From Streptomyces canus (GTDB lineage: Bacteria; Actinomycetota; Actinomycetes; Streptomycetales; Streptomycetaceae), in contig NZ_JAUSWW010000001.1 of the NCBI RefSeq assembly GCF_030815415.1, positions 9,734,001-9,798,000 on the forward strand: a stretch of 64,000 nucleotides of DNA, given 5' to 3'. Numbering within the stretch: the stretch's first letter is position 1; each line of letters opens with the position of its first letter. The position numbers and the translations under genes are program-made. The notes below the pieces were generated by a model. It saw nothing but the letters and a program-made list of their open reading frames with translations, made no database searches and was not told where the DNA came from. This document shows positions 8,439 through 16,957 of the stretch, piece by piece.

Positions 8439-9062
8439 TCAGCCGGTAAATTCGGTGATGCCGAGGGCGAAGTCCCAGTGGCCAACCCCGTTGCCGGCGA
8501 GGCTCACCGTGACCAGGCCCATTCCTTCGAGCCAGTGCGCCATCTTCAGCCCGCCGACGTCCAGCGGGCGCAGCCCGAGGCTCTCGATGAATGCCGCCAC
8601 GCCCCCCTTGGCCTGCGCATTGTCGCCAGCGATGAAGACGTTGGGCCGGCCCTTGTCCAGGACACTACGGAAGATCGTGTTGAATGCCTTCACCACGCTG
8701 GCGTCGGCCGGGGCCACCTTGGCGACATCCTGCGCGATCGAGGTCTCCTCGCTGTGGGCCAAGCCGTCGAACGTGGCGTTGAAGGGGTTGCTGATGTCGA
8801 CGATGACCTTGCCCGCGAGGGAGTCTCCGTACTCGGCGACGACCGGAACGACGCCGTCGTACAACAGGGCCGTGATGACGATGTCCCCCGCCGGGACGGC
8901 GCCCCACTTGCCCGTCGTCGCGCCGCCGCCCAGAATCTTGGCCAGGGCATCGGCCTTGGACTGATCGCGTCCCATGACCTCAACCGTGTTGCCGCCCGCC
9001 ACCGCGAGCGTGCCGATGGTACGGGCCATGTTCCCCGTACCGATGAGGGTGATGCTGCTCAT
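8439..9062 (-). CDS. NADPH-dependent F420 reductase-like NAD(P)-binding protein
   Basis: A 207-residue protein with the N-terminal Rossmann motif I-G-T-G-N-M-A-R-T-I-G (residues 6-16), followed by V-D-I-S-N-P-F-N and V-V-K-A-F-N-T-I-F. These are characteristic of the F420-dependent NADP reductase superfamily (NADP_oxidoreductase, coenzyme F420-dependent). Many actinobacterial members are annotated only as NAD(P)-binding proteins. Purine-rich GAAGAGAG lies about 9 bases before ATG 9062. The flanking SDR genes on the same strand suggest a small redox operon. Use of F420 is not proven by the sequence. Confidence 0.85.
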   Translation of the reverse strand: MSSITLIGTGNMARTIGTLAVAGGNTVEVMGRDQSKADALAKILGGGATTGKWGAVPAGDIVITALLYDGVVPVVAEYGDSLAGKVIVDISNPFNATFDGLAHSEETSIAQDVAKVAPADASVVKAFNTIFRSVLDKGRPNVFIAGDNAQAKGGVAAFIESLGLRPLDVGGLKMAHWLEGMGLVTVSLAGNGVGHWDFALGITEFTG

Positions 9063-9308
9063 GAGGTGTGCTCTCTTCCAGTTCTCGAGGTGTCGCTCTG
9101 TCTCATCCGTGCCGGGAAGGACGCAGGGTGTCGGCCGCGACGCTTCTTGGCCAACTGCCGCGCCTTTCCCGGAACTTCCAGCTCGTCAGCAAGCGAATTC
9201 CGCGACTGCGCAACACTTCGGCGTGTGCCGGATGTCCGCGTGCGGGGTCAGTCCGTTGTGAGGACTGGGTTGTTGTGGGGTGTGCCCGGGTGATTCCTGG
9301 TGTGTGGT

Positions 9309-10043
9309 TCAGAGGGCGGTGGTGCCGCCGTCGGCGACCAGTTCCAGGCCGTTGACGTAGCTGGAATCGTCGGAGGCGAGGAACAGGGCGATGGTGGCGA
9401 TTTCTTCGGGGCGGCCCATCTTTCCGCGGGGGATGAGGGACTCGAGTGAGGCCTTGGTTGCCTCGTCGAACAGTTCCTCCTGCTTGGCGGTGGAGACCTG
9501 GCCGGGGGTCAGGACGTTGACCCGGATCTTGCGCTCACGCAGTTCGTTGAGCCAGACGCGGGCCCAGGCCTGCTGGACGGCTTTGCTTCCCGCGTAGAGG
9601 CTCCAGCCGGGGAAGGCGCCGAGGGAGGCGTTGGATCCGGTCATGAAGATCGAGCCGTTGTCGTTGATCAGCGGCAATGCCTTCTGCACGGTGAACAGGG
9701 TGCCGCGCACGTTGAGCGAGAAGGCGCGGTGGAACTGCTCCTCGGTGATCTCACCGAGGGCGGCGGGTTCGCCCATCCCGGCGCTTGCCCACAGCACGTC
9801 GATCGAGCCCTTTTCCCGCTTCACGGTGTCGAACAAGCGGTCCAGGTCGTCCAGTTCGGCCGCGTCACCCTGGACGGCGGTGACGTTACGACCGATCAGC
9901 TTGACGGCGTCGTCCAGTGCTTCCTGCCGCCGGGCCTGGATGAAGACGTGCGCTCCTTCTTCGACGAACAGTTTGGCGCCGGCCAGCGCCATGCCGGTGG
10001 ATCCGCCGGTGATCACCGCTACCTTGCCATCGAGTTTTCCCAC
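9309..10043 (-). CDS. Classical short-chain dehydrogenase/reductase
   Basis: A 244-residue classical SDR. The cofactor motif T-G-G-S-T-G-M-A-L-A (12-21) departs a little from TGxxxGxG. A-S-A-G-M replaces the usual N-N-A-G. S-N-A-S-L-G with Y-A-G-S-K gives the catalytic Ser and the Tyr-x-x-x-Lys pair. The C-terminal P-R-G-K-M-G-R-P-E-E-I-A and Y-V-N-G-L-E-L-V-A-D-G-G-T are typical. It is divergent from a LysR regulator (start 10226), with a candidate LysR operator at 10183-10205, so LysR control is likely. Substrate unknown. Confidence 0.9.
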   Translation of the reverse strand: MGKLDGKVAVITGGSTGMALAGAKLFVEEGAHVFIQARRQEALDDAVKLIGRNVTAVQGDAAELDDLDRLFDTVKREKGSIDVLWASAGMGEPAALGEITEEQFHRAFSLNVRGTLFTVQKALPLINDNGSIFMTGSNASLGAFPGWSLYAGSKAVQQAWARVWLNELRERKIRVNVLTPGQVSTAKQEELFDEATKASLESLIPRGKMGRPEEIATIALFLASDDSSYVNGLELVADGGTTAL

Positions 10044-10182
10044 GATCGCTCCATTGAATTGATGGGTATCCGAAATAGTGTGCTCATTTTGGGCCTGGGC
10101 CTGTACTGAATTCGCCTCGGTCCCAGGTGCCTATTCAGGTTGCCATTAGCCTGAGCGGGTGTCCAAGACCTCTTTTAGTCGT

Positions 10183-10205
10183 GGTGATACCCTGAAGGCA
10201 TCACC
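10183..10205. promoter_or_regulatory. Candidate LysR operator (inverted repeat with T-N11-A core)
   Basis: GGTGATACC, five bases, GGCATCACC: nine-base arms with one mismatch containing T-N11-A, the LysR-type consensus. It sits 20 bp before the LysR ATG and about 140 bp before the divergent SDR start, a position suited to autoregulation. Confidence 0.6.
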
Positions 10206-10225
10206 GGAATGGGAGACGTCACGCC

Positions 10226-11137
10226 ATGGATCTGGATCTGCGCAAATTGCGTTACTTCGCCGCCGTGGCCGACCAGTTGCACTTCGGCCGCGCCGCCGAT
10301 GAGCTGCATATCGCGCAGCCGGTGCTCAGCCGGCAGATCCGCGCGCTCGAGCAGGATCTCGGCGCCTCGCTGTTCACCAGGGATCGCCACGGCGTCGCGC
10401 TGACCGACGCGGGCCGACAACTGCTGGCCGACGCCGGTCCGCTGCTCGCCTCCGCGCACGCGGTCCGCCGCCGGGTGTCCCTGGCGGCCCGCGGCAGTCG
10501 GCGGCTGATGGTCGGTTTCCGGGCCGGCATCCCGGTCATCCCGGCGGCGCGGGCTTTCGAGGCCCGGCACCCGGACGTGGTCGTGGACGTGCAGCGCATC
10601 GAAGGCGACGACCAGGCCGCGATGCTGCTCGACGGCCGCATCGACGTCGCCTACGTGCGGCTGCCCATCGACGAGACCGGCCTGCGCGTCACCCCGCTGT
10701 ACACCGAGCCGCGGGTGGCAGTACTGCCCGCCGGCCACCGGCTGGCCGGCAAGGAGGAGGTCACCGAGGCCGACCTGGCCGGCGAACCGCTGCTCTGGCA
10801 TGCCGACCCGAGCACACAGCCCACGAGGCGCCCGCACCCTAACGCCGGGTATCTGGTGCGTGGGGTGGACGAGACGCTCGAGCATGTCGCGGCCGGCCGG
10901 GGCATCTCGTTCCTGGCCCGTTCGGCGGCCGTGTTCTACTCACACCCGGACGTCATCTATGTGCCCATCCCGGATCTGGCACCCGACCAGGTGTGCCTGG
11001 CGGTAGCCGCATCGCGCACCTCGCCAGTAGTCGATGACTTCTTCGCCGCGGCTCAGGCGACGGCCGAGATCACGGCAGAATGTGGGAACTATGAAATGTG
11101 GCAGCTTGGAAACGATGCTGTTTCAAAACGCGGTTAA
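10226..11137 (+). CDS. LysR-family transcriptional regulator
   Basis: A 303-residue LysR-type regulator. The winged helix-turn-helix is at residues 3-60 (L-R-K-L-R-Y-F-A-A-V-A-D, then F-G-R-A-A-D-E-L-H-I-A-Q-P-V-L-S-R-Q-I). A long linker helix follows, then the periplasmic-binding-like effector domain from about residue 90. GGGAG stands about 11 bases before ATG 10226. It is transcribed away from the SDR/F420-reductase group and probably controls it together with its own gene. The last 25 residues are unusual in composition for the family. Effector unknown. Confidence 0.92.
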   Translation: MDLDLRKLRYFAAVADQLHFGRAADELHIAQPVLSRQIRALEQDLGASLFTRDRHGVALTDAGRQLLADAGPLLASAHAVRRRVSLAARGSRRLMVGFRAGIPVIPAARAFEARHPDVVVDVQRIEGDDQAAMLLDGRIDVAYVRLPIDETGLRVTPLYTEPRVAVLPAGHRLAGKEEVTEADLAGEPLLWHADPSTQPTRRPHPNAGYLVRGVDETLEHVAAGRGISFLARSAAVFYSHPDVIYVPIPDLAPDQVCLAVAASRTSPVVDDFFAAAQATAEITAECGNYEMWQLGNDAVSKRG

Positions 11138-11475
11138 GCGGTCCGGCTGGCAACGGCAGGGATAAATTGGGCAAGCGGTCACAGTAATGGCTTAGGAATT
11201 GATTTTCGATCATCTCCGCGAGCCACTTCCGTTCCTCTTCTCAATCTCCACTGTGAGACGTATACGCCGCCATCTTTGTGGCCACACCGGGTCGGAGTCG
11301 GGTGATCCCGGCGACCTTGGTCTTGCGGATCTTCGCGGAACACGGATGCCGGCCATGACGGTCTCGAAGGCTGGACCCGCCTGGCCCCGTCGCACGTCTG
11401 ACAAATGCCCAGGCGCGTAACGTAGTTCGCAGCGCATTTCGGGACCGTCCCACGCTTGGCCGACCTGGCGGTAGC
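11138..11475. other. Intergenic region, 338 bp
   Basis: Between the LysR stop and the phosphotransferase start, both plus strand. AT content is higher than in flanking DNA around 11140-11240. No coding remnant, hairpin or recognisable promoter was found. Confidence 0.4.
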
Positions 11476-12300
11476 GTGATCGACATGACGGCTGAGGGCG
11501 AGACGGCAGAGGGCGAAGCGCTGGTCGGGGGCATGGCGAACGCGGGCGCGGTCTTCCGCCGCGGTGCTGTGGTGGAACGCCCGGCGCCGCGCACTGCGCG
11601 TGCGCTCCATGCCCATCTCCTCGCGCTCGAAGAGCAGGGGTTCGACGCGGCTCCGAGGCCGATCCATCTGACCGCCGACGGCCGCGAGCGGCTGACCTTC
11701 ATCCCCGGTGACGTCGCCCTGCCGCCGTTTCCGCGCTGGGCGATGAGCGAGACCGCACTGTACTCGGTGGGGAGCCTGCTGCGGCGTCTGCACGAGGCCA
11801 GCGCGGCCATCGTGGTCGACGCGGGCGTGGAATGGCCCCGGTCCCTGGCTGACCCGGCGGGAGGGACGATGCTGTGCCACAACGACGTGTGCCCGGAAAA
11901 CGTCGTCTTCCGCGACGGACGTGCCGCAGCCCTGATCGACTTCGACCTGGCGGCCCCCGGCCGAGCGGTGTGGGACGTTGCCATGACCGCCCGCTACTGG
12001 GTACCCATGCTCGATCCCACGTCCGCGGCAGTTCTCTATCCCGCGGGACTGGATATCCCGGCACGATTGCGGATCCTCGCCGACGGCTACGGCCTCTCCC
12101 CGCAGGAGCGTACTGAACTGCCCGGCGTGATCGAACAGGCCACCGCGTCCTGCCGGGCCTTCGTTGACGACCGAGTGGCCGACGACGACCCCCTCTACAC
12201 CCGGGCGCTGGTCGAGCACGGTGGTTGGCAGCGCTGGGACCGCATCCAGGAGTGGCTGGTGGCGCACCGCGAGATGTTCACGGCTGCCCTGCTGGGGTGA
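11476..12300 (+). CDS. Aminoglycoside phosphotransferase (APH)-family kinase
   Basis: A 274-residue protein of the APH / choline-kinase-like fold. The catalytic loop L-C-H-N-D-V-C-P-E-N-V-V-F (about 134-146) and the metal-binding I-D-F-D-L-A-A-P-G (about 154-162) are intact. The N-terminal lobe is short and lacks an obvious glycine-rich loop, as in many APH-like proteins of unknown substrate. GTG 11476 or ATG 11485 could be the start; neither has a strong ribosome site. Members phosphorylate antibiotics or small metabolites; a resistance role cannot be claimed from this sequence. It converges with the toxin-antitoxin pair. Confidence 0.82.
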   Translation: MIDMTAEGETAEGEALVGGMANAGAVFRRGAVVERPAPRTARALHAHLLALEEQGFDAAPRPIHLTADGRERLTFIPGDVALPPFPRWAMSETALYSVGSLLRRLHEASAAIVVDAGVEWPRSLADPAGGTMLCHNDVCPENVVFRDGRAAALIDFDLAAPGRAVWDVAMTARYWVPMLDPTSAAVLYPAGLDIPARLRILADGYGLSPQERTELPGVIEQATASCRAFVDDRVADDDPLYTRALVEHGGWQRWDRIQEWLVAHREMFTAALLG

Positions 12301-12454
12301 CTGGCTCAAGGTTGAAGAGATCGGCTGACCGTCCAGCAGGACGTGCCGGGGGCGGGGGATGGGCCGATGGTCCCGGACGGCTACGTCCGGTTCGCTCGGC
12401 GGGATGGCCCGCACCGGGTCCGGCACGGTGTCGGGTGATGCTGCGGGCTGTGGG

Positions 12455-12841
12455 TCAGGAGATGCTCCAGGCGCGCAGTTGACGGCCGATGAGGCCCACT
12501 CCGGCGGCACCGGTGGCTGCATCCCGTACCAGGGCTACCGCTTCCTTGGGCGCGTACTCGAGTCGGCATCCGTTGAGCGCCAGGTACGCCTCGGCTGCGT
12601 GCCAGGCGAAGGCCTCGTTGGACTGCTCCAGGCAGGGCAGCCGCACCAGCGTCTGTAGGAGTGCTGCGGCTCTGAGGTGCAGGGAGCCGTACACGTCGTG
12701 TTCCAGGGCGCGTGCGTTGACCCGGGCGACGGCCGCATACAGCGGGCCGTAGTCGTCCACCTGGGGGTCGCCCGGCAGAAGCTCGGCGGCATGGAGAAGG
12801 AAGGCCACATCGAGCGGGTGGAGGGGTTCGCTCTGGGTCAC
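12455..12841 (-). CDS. Fic/Doc-type toxin component of a toxin-antitoxin pair
   Basis: A 128-residue protein resembling actinobacterial death-on-curing-like (Doc/Fic) toxins: L-D-V-A-F-L-L-H-A-A-E-L-L, L-E-H-D-V-Y-G-S-L-H-L-R-A-A-A-L-L and A-F-A-W-H-A-A-E-A-Y-L-A-L-N-G. The usual Fic loop H-P-F-x-x-G-N-K-R is replaced by a stretch with Q-S-N-E-A-F-A-W-H. The residues for AMP or phosphate transfer are therefore not the standard set, and activity may be altered. GTG 12841 overlaps the antitoxin TGA in GTGA, indicating translational coupling. The pair is in the usual antitoxin-first order. Confidence 0.78.
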   Translation of the reverse strand: MTQSEPLHPLDVAFLLHAAELLPGDPQVDDYGPLYAAVARVNARALEHDVYGSLHLRAAALLQTLVRLPCLEQSNEAFAWHAAEAYLALNGCRLEYAPKEAVALVRDAATGAAGVGLIGRQLRAWSIS

Positions 12842-13140
12842 GCGGCGTGGCCCCGGCCCGGCTGCCGCCCGTCGAGCTCATGGCGCGCCTGGAGCTCGGC
12901 TGCGCGCTGCTGCGCACTGGGGTCGACCGTGCTGCTCTCCTCTGCGAACGCGGCTGCGCTGTAAGCCATCGAGGCACGGAAGGCGTCGAGGAAGGCGTTT
13001 TCCACGGCGGTGGCGCGGTCGTAGGCGGCGGACAGGATGTACTCCTGCAGGCTGACGCCCGCTTGCTTTGCGGCGGCTTCGATCGCGGCATGCTGAGCCG
13101 GGTCGGGGAAGCGCAGGCTCATGGCTTTCGGATGCGTCAT
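12838..13140 (-). CDS. Antitoxin, ribbon-helix-helix type
   Basis: A 100-residue protein. The N-terminal half reads M-S-L-R-F-P-D-P-A-Q-H-A-A-I-E-A-A-A-K-Q, then S-L-Q-E-Y-I-L-S-A-A. This is the strand-helix-helix order of ribbon-helix-helix (DUF1778/CopG-like) DNA-binding antitoxins. The C-terminal half is charged and probably wraps the toxin. Its start codon at 13140 directly abuts a cluster of GGTATC half-sites at 13141-13164, as expected for autoregulation. It overlaps the toxin gene by 4 bases. Confidence 0.8.
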   Translation of the reverse strand: MTHPKAMSLRFPDPAQHAAIEAAAKQAGVSLQEYILSAAYDRATAVENAFLDAFRASMAYSAAAFAEESSTVDPSAQQRAAELQARHELDGRQPGRGHAA

Positions 13141-13164
13141 GGTATCAACGGTATCGCTGATACC
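13141..13164. promoter_or_regulatory. Candidate antitoxin operator (GGTATC half-sites)
   Basis: Reads GGTATCA, ten bases including a further GGTATC, then TGATACC. This gives a 7-bp inverted repeat (13141-13147 and 13158-13164) with a third half-site inside (13150-13155). It lies immediately upstream of the antitoxin ATG. Confidence 0.7.
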
Positions 13165-13638
13165 GGTGGCCGGTCCAGAGCCCTGAAGCGGGGGACAGGG
13201 CCGGTCGATGACGACGGGTGGGCGAGCGGGCTCCCGGCGCCGCGCGTACGGCCGACGTACCAGTCGCCGTGCCGCCGGTCCTCACTGCGCTGTTTGCCCG
13301 ATTCGGGGATCAGGGTGGCTGGCACGTTTGGCGATCGGCCCCGTCGAATGGGCCATGGGTTCCGGGCTGATGGCGATCAACCAAGTCCTCCGCCTCAGGA
13401 CCTGGCCACGACCGCCCTCTATCCGAAGTTCGACTTCACCGCACTGCGCGAGGTCGCTCAGCCTGGGCCCGGACCGGGGGCAACGTGACCGAACCGCGGC
13501 AGCCGCTAGAGGACGACCTGCGGCTTTGCCGGTCTCTCGAGCACGAGATGGCGGAGGCGCCTGGCTGCTGCCTGACTTCGCCACCTTCCCGGAAAAGCGA
13601 TCAATTGGCGCTGGCATGGGCTCAGATAGCCTGCGGCG
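13165..13638. other. Intergenic region, 474 bp, with weak coding traces
   Basis: No complete gene. A short plus-strand frame ending near 13488 has coding-like codon use (L-A-T-T-A-L-Y-P-K-F-D-F-T-A-L-R-E-V-A), and another begins with GTG at about 13487. Both are too short to identify and may be remnants of one gene. The antitoxin promoter must lie at the left end. Confidence 0.35.
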
Positions 13639-14166
13639 ATGGCTGAAACCCCGTTGAAGTTCCTGATCGATGCCGATCACGGGCAGTTCTACGTCCAAGA
13701 CCTCGAACCCTATGACGCCTGGATGGCTGAACACGCGACGGACCCCGACCTGCCGCCAGCCGGCTGGACCGAGGAAGCGGTCCAGGTTCATCGCATCGGG
13801 GTGGAACCACACTCGATCTCCGTCGGCACCGCCCGGGACGACATGGTCGAGTCACAAATCACCGTCCACGCATCCGCGCCGATGACGGAGCCGACGGCCG
13901 AGCACATCGTCGAGGCGGACTTGGATGCCCCAACCGGCCAACTCGCCTTGTCCAGCCCGGGAGTTCTTCCCGAGGACGGACCGAGCATGACCGTTCCCTG
14001 TGGGCTGCTCCGCGTCCGGGTCTCCTACATTCCCTCCGAGCCACCTGTCGTCGACACCAACGGCGGCCCCGGTGACCACTTCCTCTACCGGATCGACGTA
14101 TGGCCCACCGACCAGGCGCGCCAGCTCGCCATCCTCAAGCAGGGGCCGAATCCCTGGGCGGGATAG
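13639..14166 (+). CDS. Conserved hypothetical protein
   Basis: A 175-residue acidic protein without signal peptide or membrane helix. It begins M-A-E-T-P-L-K-F-L-I-D-A-D-H-G-Q-F-Y-V and ends I-L-K-Q-G-P-N-P-W-A-G. The composition and alternating hydrophobic residues in the second half (L-L-R-V-R-V-S-Y-I-P, D-H-F-L-Y-R-I-D-V-W) suggest a beta-rich globular fold. No catalytic motif is evident and I do not recognise a family. The ribosome site is weak. Codon use is strongly G/C at third positions, supporting a real gene. Confidence 0.7.
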   Translation: MAETPLKFLIDADHGQFYVQDLEPYDAWMAEHATDPDLPPAGWTEEAVQVHRIGVEPHSISVGTARDDMVESQITVHASAPMTEPTAEHIVEADLDAPTGQLALSSPGVLPEDGPSMTVPCGLLRVRVSYIPSEPPVVDTNGGPGDHFLYRIDVWPTDQARQLAILKQGPNPWAG

Positions 14167-14274
14167 GTCCTCGCTGCTCTCCCCATGGTCGTGACGAGGC
14201 CCATCTCGTCTTCCAATTGATCTGAAACATTAGGCTGAGCAGACGGATTGCAGCGGACTCACCGAGAGGCTCAC

Positions 14275-15132
14275 GTGGATGTCCTTGAGCACGAGCTGAC
14301 CGATCCGTGGGAGGGCGTGTTGGCTGCTCCCGTCGGCGGCAGTGATGTTGGTGTCCTGGTGTTGGCGGGTTCCAGCGGGCGGATCGAGCGGGAGCGAGCA
14401 CGCATCCTTGCCCGACAGGGCATGACGGCGGTGTCGATCCGCTGGTTCGGCGGTCCGGGGCAGTCGCCGGGTATCTGCGAGATCCCCCTGGAGACGTTCA
14501 CCGCGGCCGTCGACTTCCTGCGGCTGAACGGCGCGGAACGCATCGGCATTCTGGGCACTTCCAAAGGGGCCGAGGCCGCTCTGCTGACGGCAGTGCACGA
14601 CGCGCGCGTGGACCTCGTCATCGCGGTGTCGCCCACGTCTCGGGTCTGGTGCAACGTAGGACCAGGGCGTGATGGTCTGCACCGTCCTTATCGATCGTCC
14701 TGGACGTTGGCAGGGCAGGGGTTGCCTTTCGTACCGCTGGACGATTCCTGGACTCCCGCACAGGCGGAGGATGGGCCGGTCGCCATCCGCGGGTGGTACG
14801 AGCTCAGCGAGCGGACGTTTGCTGAGCTGTTGCCTTCTGCGGAGATCCCTGTGGAGGTGACGCGGGCTGATCTGCTGTTGGTCGCCGGTGGCGATGATGC
14901 GATGTGGCCGTCTCTTGCCTTCGCTGAACAGCTGGCACAACGCCGGCGTTCAGCCGGGGCCTCAGTGCGTCTGATCGCTCGTCACGATGCCGGCCACCGC
15001 CCACGTTTTCCCGGCGAGAGCCCTGCGTCGGCATCCTCTCGCTTCGAGTATGGGGGCACTCCCGAAGCCGACGCGCTGTTGGGGGCGGCTGCCTGGCCGC
15101 ATGTCCTCGACGCGCTCCGCGGCGGGAGCTGA
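14275..15132 (+). CDS. Alpha/beta hydrolase, acyl-CoA thioester hydrolase (BAAT)-like
   Basis: A 285-residue alpha/beta hydrolase. The nucleophile elbow is G-T-S-K-G-A-E-A-A, an acid residue candidate lies in V-A-G-G-D-D-A-M-W-P-S, and the catalytic His in A-R-H-D-A-G-H-R-P. This arrangement, with the oxyanion strand V-G-V-L-V-L-A-G-S-S-G, is that of the BAAT/acyl-CoA thioesterase C-terminal domain. The N-terminal BAAT domain is absent, so the substrate is uncertain. GTG 14275 is chosen because GAGAGG ends 5 bases upstream; a TTG at 14248 is less likely. Confidence 0.78.
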   Translation: MDVLEHELTDPWEGVLAAPVGGSDVGVLVLAGSSGRIERERARILARQGMTAVSIRWFGGPGQSPGICEIPLETFTAAVDFLRLNGAERIGILGTSKGAEAALLTAVHDARVDLVIAVSPTSRVWCNVGPGRDGLHRPYRSSWTLAGQGLPFVPLDDSWTPAQAEDGPVAIRGWYELSERTFAELLPSAEIPVEVTRADLLLVAGGDDAMWPSLAFAEQLAQRRRSAGASVRLIARHDAGHRPRFPGESPASASSRFEYGGTPEADALLGAAAWPHVLDALRGGS

Positions 15133-15337
15133 CCCTCGCCTGACGCCCGGTTCGCCGGGACCTGTCGGCTCTGTGAGGTCTGGAAGCAGTGCAGGCACGG
15201 GCCTTCACTCGGATCACGGAGGGCAGAGAACGCCAAGATCTTGAGGGCCCTCGCCGTCAAGCTTCCGGGCACTGCTGAGCTGGCAGGTCATCACGAACCG
15301 TACGCTCTGGGCCTACGCTGAAGCCCCGTCTGGCGTA

Positions 15338-15692
15338 CTACGCGCAGACACGCTTGTAGGTGCTCGCGCCCGGCCGGGCGCGGAAGCGGACCTCATGTCC
15401 GGCCTCGTCGGTGAAGACGGCTTCCGTCTCGGACTTCAACGTCATCGTGCCACGCTGGGTAGGGTTGCCCCATCCCTCGGGCGGGTTTCCTGAACCGTCG
15501 GAGAGGCGGGACTTCTGCTTCGAAAAATGTAGAGCCAATACGGGCTTCGTCGATTCCGCAATGCGTATAGAGGTCGAAGGGAATCTCCCGACCGGGCGAT
15601 GCCGACCGGTCAGCCGTTCCGTCTTCACCGGGATTCGCACAGCCCGTGAGCACCCCGGCCACCATTGCTACGGCGACGATGACTTGCCTCAT
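15338..15692 (-). pseudogene. Lipoprotein gene with a single-base frameshift
   Basis: The N-terminal part (ATG 15692, AGAGG 6 bases upstream) encodes a signal peptide with lipobox L-T-G-C (V-A-G-V-L-T-G-C-A-N-P) and then P-F-D-L-Y-T-H-C-G-I-D-E-A-R-I-G-S. The matching C-terminal part (S-D-G-S-G-N-P-P-E-G-W-G-N-P, then T-E-A-V-F-T-D-E-A-G-H-E-V-R-F) is in a different frame and ends at 15338. Removing one base in the CCCGCC stretch near 15505-15512 joins them into a protein of about 117 residues. Either the gene is newly broken or the base is a sequencing error. Function unknown; an exported cell-surface lipoprotein. Confidence 0.75.
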
Positions 15693-16113
15693 CTCAATCC
15701 TCTCAGCCATGGCCTTTTGACTCACCGGCCAAGTCAGTGGTTCCGCGGTTCCGCCGTTCTCGCGATCGGCTGGGAGCGAACACGTAAGTCCGAGTGACGC
15801 TGGTGATCGTTCCATAACCCGTCCGTGGTGACGTCGGCCCCGCAGGCGCCTCGGGTCGGGCAGGCGGCGCAGTCGGTCCGGCAGGCCATCCGGGTGGGCC
15901 AGTTCGGAACCGGAGGTGGCGTCGAGAGAAGTGGTGTGTCGTGATCCTCAACTCCCCGACGCTGGCCACCTACGAGGACGGTCGTGAACGACGGTTCGCG
16001 CCGGCGAGATGCTCCACCTGGTTGTGCTGCGGCTGGCCGTGAGACGTGTCTCGGGGGATCCGGGCCGCCAGGGTTGCGTGTGGGGTCGCATTCAGGCGAC
16101 CGGGACGTGCGTC

Positions 16114-16614
16114 TTACGGCAGGGAGCGAGTGAGCCACACCAGTTCGCCACGGTCGTCTGCCCAGACATGGTCGCGTTCGAACCCGAGCTTTTCGAGGAC
16201 GCGGAACGACGGCGCGTTCCAGGGGCGCACTGTCGACCAGAGCCGCTCCCGTCCGGTCGTGATCGCGGCGTCGAGTACCGCAGAGGCCGCCCCAGTTGCA
16301 TAGCCCTGTCCGTGCACTCGCCGGAACAGCTCGTACGCGATCTCGGGCTCGTCGACGGAAGCCCGACCGGCGGTGAGCCCGCAATACCCGATGAAGTCGC
16401 CCACATCGCGGCGGATGACGGCCAGCAGGGCGATCCCCGTCAGTGCGGATGCAGCGCGCTGATCATCGATCATCCGCTGGTTGTGCTCAATCGATGGCAT
16501 GCCATCGCCCCGTTCGACGACAAGCGAGCGATGGGCATCGACATCGGACTCGGTCCACGGGCGCAACGTCAGCCGAGCGGTTTCGAGGTGGAGCGGCATC
16601 GGCGGATAGGGCAC
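16114..16614 (-). CDS. GNAT-family N-acetyltransferase (RimJ/RimL-like)
   Basis: A 166-residue GNAT enzyme. The N-terminal L-E-T-A-R-L-T-L-R-P-W-T-E-S-D is the RimJ/RimL-type start. The acetyl-CoA-binding motif is in R-R-V-H-G-Q-G-Y-A-T-G-A-A-S (Q/R-x-x-G-x-G/A type), and N-A-P-S-F-R-V-L-E-K-L-G-F-E is the conserved motif B. It probably acetylates an amino group on a protein, antibiotic or small molecule. No partner is suggested by context: the genes on either side are a broken lipoprotein and a transposase. ATG 16614 has no strong ribosome site. Confidence 0.87.
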   Translation of the reverse strand: MPYPPMPLHLETARLTLRPWTESDVDAHRSLVVERGDGMPSIEHNQRMIDDQRAASALTGIALLAVIRRDVGDFIGYCGLTAGRASVDEPEIAYELFRRVHGQGYATGAASAVLDAAITTGRERLWSTVRPWNAPSFRVLEKLGFERDHVWADDRGELVWLTRSLP

Positions 16615-16957
16615 GGCAACACTCTATCGACGCCAACAAGGCTCGCTTGAGAGGTACGCAGCCAGGCCTGTTCGTCTGTACGTCGGTTGCAGCCGGTAGG
16701 GGGAGTTGAGCGGGCATCACGGCTGCCGGTCCGAACCGAGATGCCCTGGCGGCAGCCCCGCCGGCACCGCCTGCTGCACCGGTTCGGCGGCTCGCTTTGC
16801 TCCGCGGGGGAGGAGGATGACGCTGGTGGCTTCCCGAAGCTGTGGCTACCGCGCGCGAATCCGCGGCGGGGTAGGTGCCGTAGCCGCCTGTACGGGTACG
16901 ACTCCACCCAGGCCGACGCCGACCACGGTCGTCCAGCCCTTGAAGGAGAACAACCGC
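16615..16957. other. Intergenic region upstream of the IS110 transposase, 343 bp
   Basis: Holds the promoter region of the acetyltransferase and, from about 16690, probably the left end of the IS110 element. IS110 elements lack clear terminal inverted repeats, so the boundary cannot be fixed by eye. Confidence 0.35.
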
